From Salinisphaera japonica YTM-1 (lineage in GTDB: Bacteria; Pseudomonadota; Gammaproteobacteria; Nevskiales; Salinisphaeraceae): 64,000 nucleotides of DNA. The stretch covers positions 29,638-93,637 of the forward strand of contig NZ_AYKG01000067.1 in assembly GCF_003788585.1 (NCBI RefSeq). Direction: 5' to 3'. Of the stretch, positions 17,209 through 25,207 are shown piece by piece (position 1 is the stretch's first letter; each line of letters starts with the position of its first letter). Both the position numbers and the translations under genes were made by a program. The notes beneath the pieces are model-generated. The model made no database searches, had not been told where the DNA came from, and saw only the letters and a program-made list of their open reading frames with translations.

Positions 17209-18467
17209 TTGACTGCTTCCTCGGCCTGGCTCGACCAGATGACGATCGGCCGCTGGGCCTGCCAGCCGGTGAACGTGCCCAGCGGCGCGCTGCGGGCAAT
17301 GGCCACGTGGCGCAGCGTACCGCCCCAGCGGGCATGCGCGGCCAGCAGGATCGCCTCGCCCTCGAGCGTCACGCTGGTGGCCACCAGCCGGCCGCGCGGG
17401 CCAAGACGGGCCATGCAGGTATCGACAAGCCCCGGCGTGGTCAGCCCGCCGCCGATGAAGATTGCCTCGGGGACTTCGTCCAGATCAGCCACCACCTCGG
17501 CAGCCGCACCGGTGCGAAGCCGAAGACGCCCCGCGCCGAGTGCGGCGGCTTTTGATTCGATCGCAGCGGCCCGATCCGCGCGAATCTCGACCGCGGTGGC
17601 CTGATTGCGCGCATCGGCCAGCAGCCATTCGATACCGATCGCCCCGGAGCCGGCGCCGATATCCCAGAGTGTTTCGCCGGTCGCGGGGGCCAACAGGCCG
17701 ATAACGATCGCCCGGATCTCGCGCTTGGTGATCTGGCCGCAATCGGTGAACCAATCCTCGGCGCGGCCGGGTGAGCGCCCAAGCACGCGCGTGGTGGGGG
17801 CGGCGACACAGTCCACGCCGACCACGTTGAGATCGGGCGTGTCGCCGGCCGGCCAGGCGTCGGCCCGTGCCGAGGCGCGCGTCTCGTCGGCCCCGCCCAG
17901 ATGAGACACCACGGTCAGCTGCGAGGCACCAAAGCCGCGCTCGGTAAGCAGCCGGGCCAGCGCGGCCGGCGTGCTGCCATCCCAGGACAGAACGAGCAGG
18001 CGTGCCCGATCAGCCAGAGCCGGCACCACGTCGGTCAAGGCCCGGCCATGGACCGAGAGACAATCGACGTATTGCAACGTCCAGCCCAGGCGTGCCGCGG
18101 CCAGAGAAAACGCCGACGGCTGGGGCCAGGCCTGTATTTCCGTGGCCGTGACCAGGCGCGACAGGCTGGCCCCGGCGCCGAACCAGAACGGGTCCCCCGT
18201 GGCCAGCACAACGACCGGATGGCCGCGATATGCCAGAATCATCGACAGCCCGGCCGTGAACGGCTGGGGCCAGGCCGTGCGGGCACCCACGACCTCGCCC
18301 GGCAGCATGGCCAGGTGGCGCTCGCCGCCCACGATCAACTCGGCGTCCAGAAGCGCTTGACGCGCCGGGGCGCCCAGCTCGTGCCAGCCGCCCAGCCCGA
18401 TGCCGACGATCGACAACCAGGGCGTTTTCGAGCGTGTTTCTATCGCCCCGTTTTCACTGGACACCAT
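17205..18467 (-). CDS. cobL: Precorrin-6Y C5,15-methyltransferase (decarboxylating) CobL
   Basis: CobL (420 aa) is a two-domain enzyme. The N-terminal CbiE-like methyltransferase has LSIVGIGLGGWHELG, LATGDPFWFG and SVHGR. The C-terminal CbiT-like domain, which methylates C15 and decarboxylates the C12 acetate, has KREIRAIVIGLLAP, LWDIGAGSGAIGIEWL and IFIGGGL. The ATG at 18467 lies on the same CATG as the start codon of divergent cobK; a longer open frame upstream would run antisense through cobK and is not family-like. It is followed by cobM with a 4-bp overlap. Confidence 0.94.
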   Translation of the reverse strand: MVSSENGAIETRSKTPWLSIVGIGLGGWHELGAPARQALLDAELIVGGERHLAMLPGEVVGARTAWPQPFTAGLSMILAYRGHPVVVLATGDPFWFGAGASLSRLVTATEIQAWPQPSAFSLAAARLGWTLQYVDCLSVHGRALTDVVPALADRARLLVLSWDGSTPAALARLLTERGFGASQLTVVSHLGGADETRASARADAWPAGDTPDLNVVGVDCVAAPTTRVLGRSPGRAEDWFTDCGQITKREIRAIVIGLLAPATGETLWDIGAGSGAIGIEWLLADARNQATAVEIRADRAAAIESKAAALGAGRLRLRTGAAAEVVADLDEVPEAIFIGGGLTTPGLVDTCMARLGPRGRLVATSVTLEGEAILLAAHARWGGTLRHVAIARSAPLGTFTGWQAQRPIVIWSSQAEEAVK

Positions 18468-19230
18468 GGCCTCCAACGACAAGCCCGTGATCAATCTGCT
18501 GGTGCTTGGCGGCACCCTGGAAGCCCGCCGGCTTTGTGATGCACTGGCCGAGCGCAACGATTGCCGAGCCATACTGTCGCTTGCCGGTGCCACGCGCCGG
18601 CCCGTGCCGGCGCCGATCGCCACGCGGCGCGGCGGGTTTGGCGGGGTCAATGGGCTCGTGGCGTATCTGCGCACCGAATCGATCGCTCTCGTGATTGATG
18701 CCACCCACCCCTTTGCATCCACGATGTCGGCGCACGCCGGCGACGCGGCCCGGATCGTGGGCGTCCCGCTGTGGCGTTTGACGCGCCCGGCCTGGATGGC
18801 CGAAACGGGCATGCGCTGGCACTCGGTGCCCGATGCCCGGACCGCGGCCGCCGCACTCGGCGACTATGGCCGGCATGTGTTTCTGACCGTGGGCGCACGC
18901 TCGCTGGCCCCGTTTGCCGATGTGGCCGACAAGCATTGGGTGATCCGCAGCATCGAGGCCCCGCCGGCCACCCCGGTCTTCTCGCCGGCGAGCGTCATCC
19001 GGGCCCGCCCGCCTTTCACCGAGACCGATGAATATCGTCTTATGCAGGATTACGGCGTGGATGTGCTGGTCACCAAGAACAGCGGCGCGCCGATGCTTGA
19101 AACCAAGCTGGCCGCAGCACATGCCCTGAATGTACCGGTCGTGATGATCGAACGCCCGGTGCTGGCCGCGGCCGATCGGGTATTCGACGCGCCGGGTGCG
19201 GTGATAACGGCCCTGGACGCGCATCAATAA
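18466..19230 (+). CDS. cobK: Precorrin-6A reductase CobK
   Basis: CobK reduces precorrin-6A to precorrin-6B with NADPH. The 254-aa product opens with INLLVLGGTLEARRLC (nucleotide-binding LGGTxEA motif) and contains VIDATHPFASTMSAHA, VFLTVGARSL and VLVTKNSG, all CobK/CbiJ signatures. Its ATG (18466-18468) overlaps the cobL ATG on the opposite strand, so the promoter must lie inside cobL. A GTG eight codons in (VINLLVLGG) is an alternative. It ends in a 7-bp convergent overlap with cobJ. Confidence 0.93.
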   Translation: MASNDKPVINLLVLGGTLEARRLCDALAERNDCRAILSLAGATRRPVPAPIATRRGGFGGVNGLVAYLRTESIALVIDATHPFASTMSAHAGDAARIVGVPLWRLTRPAWMAETGMRWHSVPDARTAAAALGDYGRHVFLTVGARSLAPFADVADKHWVIRSIEAPPATPVFSPASVIRARPPFTETDEYRLMQDYGVDVLVTKNSGAPMLETKLAAAHALNVPVVMIERPVLAAADRVFDAPGAVITALDAHQ

Positions 19231-20000
19231 TCGGCCGGATAAACCCGCGGCGTGTATGCCCGGGGCCCGTTGGCGGTCGCGATGACCCGTGTGGTGCTCG
19301 CGCCAACGATCACGAGGCTGCGCATATCAGCCTGCGCCGGGACGACGCGGGCCAGATCGGTGATGCACAGATCGGCGTCCGGCCGGCCGATGGCGCTGCC
19401 GACGATGACCGGCGTGGATTCTGTTCGGTAGCCGCGAAGGATATCCAGGGCCGCGCCCAGCTGCCAGGGCCGTGCCCGGGAGATCGGGTTATAGAACGCC
19501 ACGGCGAAATCGCCGGCGCCCACGGCGTGCAGGCGCTGCTCGATCAGTGACCAGGGCTTCAAGTTGTCCGATAACGAGATCACACAGAAATCGTTGCCCA
19601 GCGGCGCCCCGGCAGCGGCCGCGACAGCCTGAATGGCCGAAACGCCGGGCGCGATATGGATCGCGACACCGGCCCAGCGCGTGTGATCGGCTCGCTCGAG
19701 TGCTTCCCACACGGCCGCGGCCATGCCATAGATGCCGGGATCCCCGCCGGACACCACGGCGACCCGTGCCCCATCGGCGGCCAGATCCAGCGCGTGGGCT
19801 GCGCGCTGTAACTCGTAGCGGTTATCCGAGGCATGCACACGCTGGGTTGCACCGGCCAGGCGAGCGACATACGGGCCATAGCCCACGAGATCCGTGGCGC
19901 GGGCCGCCAGCGCGGATGTTTCCGGCGTCAGCCAGTCGCTCGTGCCCGGCCCGGTGCCGATCACGGCCAACCAGGCGTCGTCGTCGTGCGCCGCGCTCAT
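19224..20000 (-). CDS. cobJ: Precorrin-3B C17-methyltransferase CobJ
   Basis: This 258-aa class III methyltransferase works with CobG in ring contraction: it takes precorrin-3B to precorrin-4 by C17 methylation. Signatures are VIGTGPGTSDWLTPE, LVGYGPYV, VVSGGDPGIYGMA, IAPGVSAIQA, LGNDFCVISLSD and VAFYNPISRAR. The ATG at 20000 overlaps the cobI stop (ATGA, 19997-20000). The longer open frame upstream is antisense-like shadow over cobI. Confidence 0.95.
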   Translation of the reverse strand: MSAAHDDDAWLAVIGTGPGTSDWLTPETSALAARATDLVGYGPYVARLAGATQRVHASDNRYELQRAAHALDLAADGARVAVVSGGDPGIYGMAAAVWEALERADHTRWAGVAIHIAPGVSAIQAVAAAAGAPLGNDFCVISLSDNLKPWSLIEQRLHAVGAGDFAVAFYNPISRARPWQLGAALDILRGYRTESTPVIVGSAIGRPDADLCITDLARVVPAQADMRSLVIVGASTTRVIATANGPRAYTPRVYPADY

Positions 20001-20749
20001 ACCCGCCGCCCCGTGCCCGGCATTAGAATCATCGAGAAATACGGGGCCTTGTCGACCGGGGCGTCGGCCAGGCGCATGACCCGCTCGGCGCCCTGGCTGG
20101 CCCGCTCGACGTACCAGGCCCGGTCGAGGGCATCGAGGGCTGTAAGTGCGGCACGAATACGCCCCAGATTGCGCCCGACCTTCATCACCACCGCGGCCTG
20201 GGCGCTCGCAAGCGCTTGATGCAGTTCGGCATCCGGCAATGTACCGGGAATCACCGAGAGGACGTCGTCGCGCATGGTGATGGGCCGCGGCAACAGCGCC
20301 GCCCCGGCCAGCATTGCCGGCACGCCGGGAATTACCTCGCAGGGCAGACGCTCGCGCAGCCGGAGAAACAGGTGCATGAACGAGCCGTAGAAGAACGGAT
20401 CCCCTTCGGAAAGCACGGCCACCGAGCGCCCGGCCGTGACGTGCGCGGCCACGGCCTCGGCCGAGTGATCGAAAAAGGCCTCGATACAGTCGCAATAGGC
20501 CGCGGTGTCATGCGCCAGTTCGGTCGTTACGGGATAGGCCATGGGCAGCATGACGTGATCCGCGCGCAGATACGGCTGCATGGTGGCCAGCGCGTTGCCC
20601 CGCCCGGCGTGTTTACAGAAATAAGCCACGACGGGTGCCGTCTCGAGTGCGCGTAGCGCCTTGACGGTGACCAGTTCAGGATCGCCCGGGCCGGTGCCCA
20701 CGCCGTACAAGATGGCCGATGATGTCGGATGCGATATGGGCTGGCTCAC
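19997..20749 (-). CDS. cobI: Precorrin-2 C20-methyltransferase CobI
   Basis: CobI (250 aa) methylates C20 of precorrin-2 to give precorrin-3A, the first committed step after SUMT. Motifs are LYGVGTGPGDPELVTVKA, VLSEGDPFFYGSF, VIPGVPAML and VVMKVGRNL. It is linked by 4-bp ATGA overlaps to cobH upstream and cobJ downstream, an arrangement that implies coupled translation of cobH-cobI-cobJ. Confidence 0.95.
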   Translation of the reverse strand: MSQPISHPTSSAILYGVGTGPGDPELVTVKALRALETAPVVAYFCKHAGRGNALATMQPYLRADHVMLPMAYPVTTELAHDTAAYCDCIEAFFDHSAEAVAAHVTAGRSVAVLSEGDPFFYGSFMHLFLRLRERLPCEVIPGVPAMLAGAALLPRPITMRDDVLSVIPGTLPDAELHQALASAQAAVVMKVGRNLGRIRAALTALDALDRAWYVERASQGAERVMRLADAPVDKAPYFSMILMPGTGRRV

Positions 20750-21390
20750 AGGCTGTCACTTGCCAGGGCGTTGAGCGCTGAGGCGGTGATGGCGCTGCCG
20801 CCACGCCGGCCGAACACGCTCAGCCACTCAAGGCCGTGGGTATTGGCCGCCAGTGCCTGCTTGCTTTCGATGGCGCCGACGAAGCCGACCGGTATGCCCA
20901 CGATCGCGGCCGGACGCGGCGCACCGGCGGCAATCAGATCCAGCAGATGAAAAAGTGCTGTCGGCGCGTTACCGATGGCCACGACCGCGCCGGCCATGCG
21001 ATCCCCCCACAGCTCGAGCGCCGCCGCCGAGCGGGTGTTGCCGATACGCTGGGCAAGCGCTGGCGTGGCCGGATCTCGCAGGGTGCAGATGACTTCGTTA
21101 TCGGCCGGCAGACGCTTGCGGGTGACCCCGCGGGCCAGCATTTCGCTATCCACGAGAATCGGCGCCCCGGCCCGCAGTGCCTGGCGGGCGGCCTGGCCGA
21201 CGTGCTCGGAGTAGCCGATATCCGCGGCCAGATCGATCTGGCCACAGCCATGAATCATGCGCACGGCAACATCCTGCAGATCAGCCGGGAAACGCGCCAG
21301 ATCGGCCTCGGCCTGGATGATGGCAAAAGAGCGCTCATAGATGGCGCGGCCGTCGCGGATATAGTCGTGTGGCATCACGGGATCGGTCAC
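20746..21390 (-). CDS. cobH: Precorrin-8X methylmutase CobH
   Basis: CobH moves the C11 methyl group to C12, giving hydrogenobyrinic acid. The 214-aa length is typical. DYIRDGRAIYERSFAII at the start, RMIHGCG with the catalytic histidine, and GNAPTALFHLLDLI are family signatures, as is GIPVGFVGAIESK. It sits between cobG (27 bp upstream) and cobI. Confidence 0.95.
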   Translation of the reverse strand: MTDPVMPHDYIRDGRAIYERSFAIIQAEADLARFPADLQDVAVRMIHGCGQIDLAADIGYSEHVGQAARQALRAGAPILVDSEMLARGVTRKRLPADNEVICTLRDPATPALAQRIGNTRSAAALELWGDRMAGAVVAIGNAPTALFHLLDLIAAGAPRPAAIVGIPVGFVGAIESKQALAANTHGLEWLSVFGRRGGSAITASALNALASDSL

Positions 21391-21417
21391 CGGTATCAGA
21401 CTCTCTTTTCGTTGAAA

Positions 21418-22650
21418 TCAGCGCTCGCCGGCCTGGCCGGCGCGTCGGGTCAGCGCGTGGCCGGCCTCGGCCAGCGTAAGGCCGGTTGCCTGCGGCGCGT
21501 CACCGGGCGCCCCGCCACGGATCAGATCATAGCGCCCGTCGCGCCCGACAAGCGTGGCGCTACTGGCCGCCCGCCGGGCACAGCCCTTGGCACACCCCGA
21601 AACATGCAGGCCGCGACGAGCCATCTCCGGGGCCCGGGCGGCCAGCGCCAGTGCATCGGCGCGGGTATCGGTACTGGCCCAGCGACAGCCGACCTGGCCG
21701 ATACATGCGCTCAAGCCGTTTCTGGGATCGGCATCATCATCGATTGCCTCGTGTTGATACAAGCGCTGGCGCGCAAGCCACGCTTGTTTGGGCAGCACCA
21801 GACGTCGATCCGGCAACAGGCCGATCGACCCGTTGTCGATGATTTCGGCCAGTACTGCCAGGGCCTTGATCGACAGCACGCCAAAGACGAAACGAACCCG
21901 CCAGCCCAGCGCGGCATCATACCCCAGCCCGGCCAGGGGCTCGGCGGCCGGGACAGGCGCGCCCACCGGCGTGTGCCCGGCCAGAAAATTCTGGAGCATC
22001 GTGCGGGGCAGGCCGCGCAGGCGTTCCGGGGTTGTATCCATCAATCGTTTTTTGATGATGCGGGCAGCGACATCCGCCACCGTATCAGCGCCGAGTTCGA
22101 CGACCGGCGCGGCATCAAACCGCCCGCCGGCCAGGCCCAGCCGCCATCGCCCGTTGCCGATCGCATCCAGGCGTATATCGGCCGAGAGCGCGGGTGCGGC
22201 CAGCGGCCCGCCGCCGTCGATAACAATCAAGAACTTGTCGGCCAGGCGCTCAATACCGTCAACATGGGCCAGGCGATCACGCAGTGATTCATCCAGGCGA
22301 TGCGCGCCGCGCTCGTCGCGGCGATCAGCCAGCACGAGCACGTCCGGCATATCGGCGGCCGGGCCACGCTCCAGCAGACCGGCCCGGCCGAGTTCGGCGA
22401 TCGCGGCCTCGGGCTTGGCCACGCCGCGCAGCTCGAGCTTGGCCCGCCGGGTCACCATCACCCCGTTGGCGGCATGCCGACGGACAATCGGCACCAGCGC
22501 AGCCAGCTGCCCGGCCCTGATACGATTGTCGGGCAGGCGCAGACGGATCAACGCCCCATCGGCGGCCCACATGGGGCGTGCCCCCCGGGGGCACCAGCCG
22601 CGGACCGGCGAGCGTTCGTCAAGCGCGTTGGGAGGATGCGGCTTTGTCAT
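21418..22650 (-). CDS. cobG: Precorrin-3B synthase CobG
   Basis: CobG is the O2-using monooxygenase that makes precorrin-3B, the step that defines the aerobic route. The 410-aa protein belongs to the nitrite/sulfite reductase fold and keeps the [4Fe-4S] ligands: a CxxxxxC pair in SACIGQVGCRWAS and a CxxxC pair in SGCAKGCARR. GWCPRGARPMWAADGALIR near the N-terminus also fits. I start at the ATG at 22650. A 97-bp intergenic region separates it from divergent bluB; I see no riboswitch there. Confidence 0.92.
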   Translation of the reverse strand: MTKPHPPNALDERSPVRGWCPRGARPMWAADGALIRLRLPDNRIRAGQLAALVPIVRRHAANGVMVTRRAKLELRGVAKPEAAIAELGRAGLLERGPAADMPDVLVLADRRDERGAHRLDESLRDRLAHVDGIERLADKFLIVIDGGGPLAAPALSADIRLDAIGNGRWRLGLAGGRFDAAPVVELGADTVADVAARIIKKRLMDTTPERLRGLPRTMLQNFLAGHTPVGAPVPAAEPLAGLGYDAALGWRVRFVFGVLSIKALAVLAEIIDNGSIGLLPDRRLVLPKQAWLARQRLYQHEAIDDDADPRNGLSACIGQVGCRWASTDTRADALALAARAPEMARRGLHVSGCAKGCARRAASSATLVGRDGRYDLIRGGAPGDAPQATGLTLAEAGHALTRRAGQAGER

Positions 22651-22747
22651 CACAAGGACGCGGCGTACCGGGCTCGGGAAAGCGGCAAGCCTTACAAAGG
22701 CGCCTGCAAGTTGCAACGGCTAGGTTTCGATTCAACAGCGTGTTGTT

Positions 22748-23476
22748 ATGTCCGAGACACCGCACACCCGCGATTTCGCGCGCGAGGAAATACAGGCGAT
22801 CTATCGCGTGATCGCCGAACGCCGCGATATGCGTCATTTTACCGATCGCCCGGTTGATACCGATGTTCTCAAGCGTCTATTGGCCGCTGCCCACCAGGCA
22901 CCGAGCGTGGGTTACATGCAGCCCTGGCGCTTCATTCGTGTCTGTGACAGCACCAAGCGCGCGGCACTCAAGCAAGCGGTCGAGGCTGAACGCCAACGTA
23001 CGGCCGAAGCACTTGGTGAGCGCGGCGATGCCTTCATGCGCTTGAAGGTCGAGGGGCTGGATCAGTGCGCCGAGGTGTTCATCGTGGCGCTGGCCGACGG
23101 GCGTGAGCGACACGTCTTCGGCCGACGGACCATGCCCGAGATGGATCTGGCATCCGCAGCCTGTGCGATCCAGAATCTATGGCTGGCCGCGCGCGCCGAG
23201 GGCCTGGGCATGGGCTGGGTTTCGATGTTCGAGCCGGCCGCGATCGCGCATCTATTCGATATGCCGCGCGATGCCCGCCCGATCGCGATCCTGTGCCTGG
23301 GCCATGTTCCGGCGTTCTATGACCGGCCGATGCTGGCCGAGGCCGGCTGGGCCGACCGCGTGGCCCTGGATTCATTGATCGGTGTGGACGCCTGGCCCAC
23401 GGATCATTCAGGGCTGTCCGGCCCCGACTCCTCGGACACGGCCGAGCAGTCGTGGTGGGATATACCGTCGAAATAG
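22748..23476 (+). CDS. bluB: 5,6-dimethylbenzimidazole synthase BluB
   Basis: BluB uses O2 and reduced FMN to break down flavin into DMB, the lower ligand of cobalamin. This 242-aa nitroreductase-fold protein has VIAERRDMRHF, HQAPSVGYMQPWRF, and GLGMGWVSMF near the active site. The last 25 or so residues (after VDAWP) extend beyond the usual BluB end and are encoded in a 73-bp overlap with the convergent lipoprotein gene. It closes the cobalamin region; an aerobic ligand step fits with CobG. Confidence 0.93.
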   Translation: MSETPHTRDFAREEIQAIYRVIAERRDMRHFTDRPVDTDVLKRLLAAAHQAPSVGYMQPWRFIRVCDSTKRAALKQAVEAERQRTAEALGERGDAFMRLKVEGLDQCAEVFIVALADGRERHVFGRRTMPEMDLASAACAIQNLWLAARAEGLGMGWVSMFEPAAIAHLFDMPRDARPIAILCLGHVPAFYDRPMLAEAGWADRVALDSLIGVDAWPTDHSGLSGPDSSDTAEQSWWDIPSK

Positions 23477-24129
23477 ATCGAGGTCATGCCGTTTTCGCTC
23501 ACGATCTCGTCGTTATGCGCATCGACATAGCGGGTGGCATCCGCGGTCAGGCTCTTTGCGACATGCAAACTGATCTGACGCTTGCCCAGCCGTACCACGG
23601 CGCCCTTGGCATCATGTGACAGCTGGAACTGGAACCCGTCACTACAGCGGTAAGTGACGAACGGGCCTTCCGGGGCCACGCGATACGGCATCAGCGTGAG
23701 TCGTGTTGTCTTGTCCTTGGAAAAGACATCCACGGCGACCGGCGCATTCGTTTGCCAGATGATCTCGCTGTCGTCGTCCAGTAACTGAGCGCTCAGGCCG
23801 TACTCGTTGGCCGTGTCCAGTAGTGCTGATCCGACGCGCATGGTGAAGCCGGTCGGCAGGCGTTGGATGCCGTGGACCGTGCGCTCGGCCACGATCTGAT
23901 CCTGGCCGGACGCGGCCGAATGCTCGACCAGACTGATACGCGCGCTGGTCTGCTCGTCAAGATGCGGGGCCTCGGCCTTGGCTTCGAGCTGGCCGGTCAG
24001 CTTGATCTGTTCGGGCGTGTCCGAGCCGCAGCCGGCCAGGCTCAACCCGAGCAGGAGTACGCTCAGACCGCCGGCCAGAAAGCGTCGTTGTCGTTGTGTC
24101 GTGTCGTGTTGGGTCGTACGAAACATCAA
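23404..24129 (-). CDS. Lipoprotein with YbaY-like and MliC-like domains
   Basis: This 241-aa protein has a signal peptide ending in the lipobox LSLAGCGS (lipidated Cys near residue 34). Next comes a beta-rich YbaY/YscW-like domain (VAERTVHGIQRLPTGFTM region) of about 110 residues, then a C-terminal MliC-type domain (YRCSDGFQFQL ... DGISHHDC) with the two cysteines that pair in C-type lysozyme inhibitors. It is probably anchored in the outer membrane, where MliC proteins protect the wall from lysozyme. The two-domain order is inferred from sequence likeness, not from alignment scores. Confidence 0.75.
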   Translation of the reverse strand: MMFRTTQHDTTQRQRRFLAGGLSVLLLGLSLAGCGSDTPEQIKLTGQLEAKAEAPHLDEQTSARISLVEHSAASGQDQIVAERTVHGIQRLPTGFTMRVGSALLDTANEYGLSAQLLDDDSEIIWQTNAPVAVDVFSKDKTTRLTLMPYRVAPEGPFVTYRCSDGFQFQLSHDAKGAVVRLGKRQISLHVAKSLTADATRYVDAHNDEIVSENGMTSIYFDGISHHDCSAVSEESGPDSPE

Positions 24130-24135
24130 CGGGCC

Positions 24136-24822
24136 CTATAGCTTGGAAATAGAAAACGCCAGAATCTGGCTGAGCTGGCACAGAGGCCGCTCGGTTTCCT
24201 CGTGCCAATCGAGAAAACGCGCCTGGGCCGCGGCCATGCCGGCCTTGGTATGCAGCTTGTCGTCGGCCACGCCCCAGTAGGTCATCGCCTGCTTGACCCA
24301 ATCGGTCAGCAGAAACGTGTCCTTGCCGATCATGCGCAGGAAACGCGGCCCCGACTGGCCGCCGAGCTGCACGAAGCGAGCCTTGAGTTCCAGCCAGAGA
24401 TCGATCGTTTCATCGACCTCCCAATCTGCCAGCCAGACACCGAACGTGCCGAATTCGTCGATGAGTGTCTGCATGACGATCGCATTCTCGCGCACGGCGT
24501 TCAGCTTCTTGCGGTGGCGAATGAGCGTTTCATCCGTGGCCAGGCGTTTGAGATCGTCATCAGTAAACGCGGCCACGCGGGCCGGTTCGAACTCGTCGAA
24601 GGCGATTTCGAAGGCCGGCCAGCGGGCATCCACGAGACGATGCGTGAGCCCGGCGCGAAAGATTCGCCGACACATGACCGAGAGATATCGATCGTTGCCG
24701 ATCATGGCCAGCGACTCGGGCGGCTCGGGTCTGACCAGCCGGGCCTCAAGGGCCTCGGCAGAGCCTGACAGAGCCGCCGCCGCGGCCTCGATCTCGGCGA
24801 ATACGCCCATGGCATCGGTCAT
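24136..24822 (-). CDS. DNA-3-methyladenine glycosylase I (Tag)-like protein
   Basis: This 228-aa protein resembles the Tag family, which removes 3-methyladenine from DNA. RRIFRAGLTHRLVDARWPAF followed by FTDDDLKRLATDETLIRHRK and a conserved VRENA segment match the helix-hairpin core of Tag-like proteins. Standard Tag starts with a Cys/His zinc site and an EWG motif, which I do not see, so this is a divergent branch. It is followed 6 bp later by the MliC-type lipoprotein, probably one transcript. Confidence 0.75.
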   Translation of the reverse strand: MTDAMGVFAEIEAAAAALSGSAEALEARLVRPEPPESLAMIGNDRYLSVMCRRIFRAGLTHRLVDARWPAFEIAFDEFEPARVAAFTDDDLKRLATDETLIRHRKKLNAVRENAIVMQTLIDEFGTFGVWLADWEVDETIDLWLELKARFVQLGGQSGPRFLRMIGKDTFLLTDWVKQAMTYWGVADDKLHTKAGMAAAQARFLDWHEETERPLCQLSQILAFSISKL

Positions 24823-24883
24823 CTCTTGAGTGAGGCGCCATTCTAACCTGTCGCAAACATCGATTCGTTCGCGGACTTGCCAT

Positions 24884-24912
24884 GAAAAAGCCCGGCGCGA
24901 AGGCCGGGCTTA
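24884..24912 (-). terminator. Rho-independent terminator of betT, displaced by element A1
   Basis: The stem AGCCCGGC/GCCGGGCT (24889-24896 with 24903-24910) with a 6-nt loop is followed on the minus strand by a T-run (A-run at 24885-24889). The only minus-strand gene ending upstream is betT at 25207; the whole repeat element A1 lies in between. Without the element the terminator would begin about 30 nt after the betT stop. Confidence 0.8.
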
Positions 24913-24941
24913 CTTGTCTAGCAGGTGCGAGCCGGGATCTA

Positions 24942-25207
24942 GGGCGTGTCGTCGTGAGATATGCCGTCGCATTGCCCGCGCCGGGCGTGTCAGGCAAGGC
25001 GCGAGCCGCCGAGCGTGGCGTGCCACGGTCAAGGCTTGCAACGCGGCATGGCGCGTCCGGCGCGGGCAACCCGGAGGGCCGGCGGCCAAGCCCCGGCAAT
25101 CCTGCGTTATCGCTCCTTTACGTGGAATAACCACGCTGCACTCGCGATGCCTTGTCTTGCCGCGGCTTGGCCGCCGGTGCGCCGCCCTATCTCATGACGA
25201 CACGCCC
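24942..25207 (+). repeat. Family A palindromic element, copy A1 (MITE-like)
   Basis: 266 bp of non-coding DNA bounded by TA at 24940-24941 and 25208-25209. Its terminal inverted repeats are GGGCGTGTCGTCGTGAGATA at the left and its near-complement at the right. Inside are strong hairpins (GCGTGGCGTGCCACG near 25013-25027; CGTGGAATAACCACG near 25121-25136). It matches copies A2 (inverted) and A3 in this window. At 24995-25054 it has the roughly 61-bp core also present in family B. The right end supplies the last base of the betT TAG stop codon. The gap between tag and betT holds only this element and the betT terminator. Confidence 0.88.

Noticed and set aside
18468..18812. Longer cobL frame starting at 18812
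   Set aside because: The extra 115 codons run antisense through cobK and do not resemble CobL; the ATG at 18467 gives the family N-terminus.
22651..22747. Second B12 riboswitch between cobG and bluB
   Set aside because: 97 bp is too short and neither the B12 box nor GCCACTG is present on either strand.
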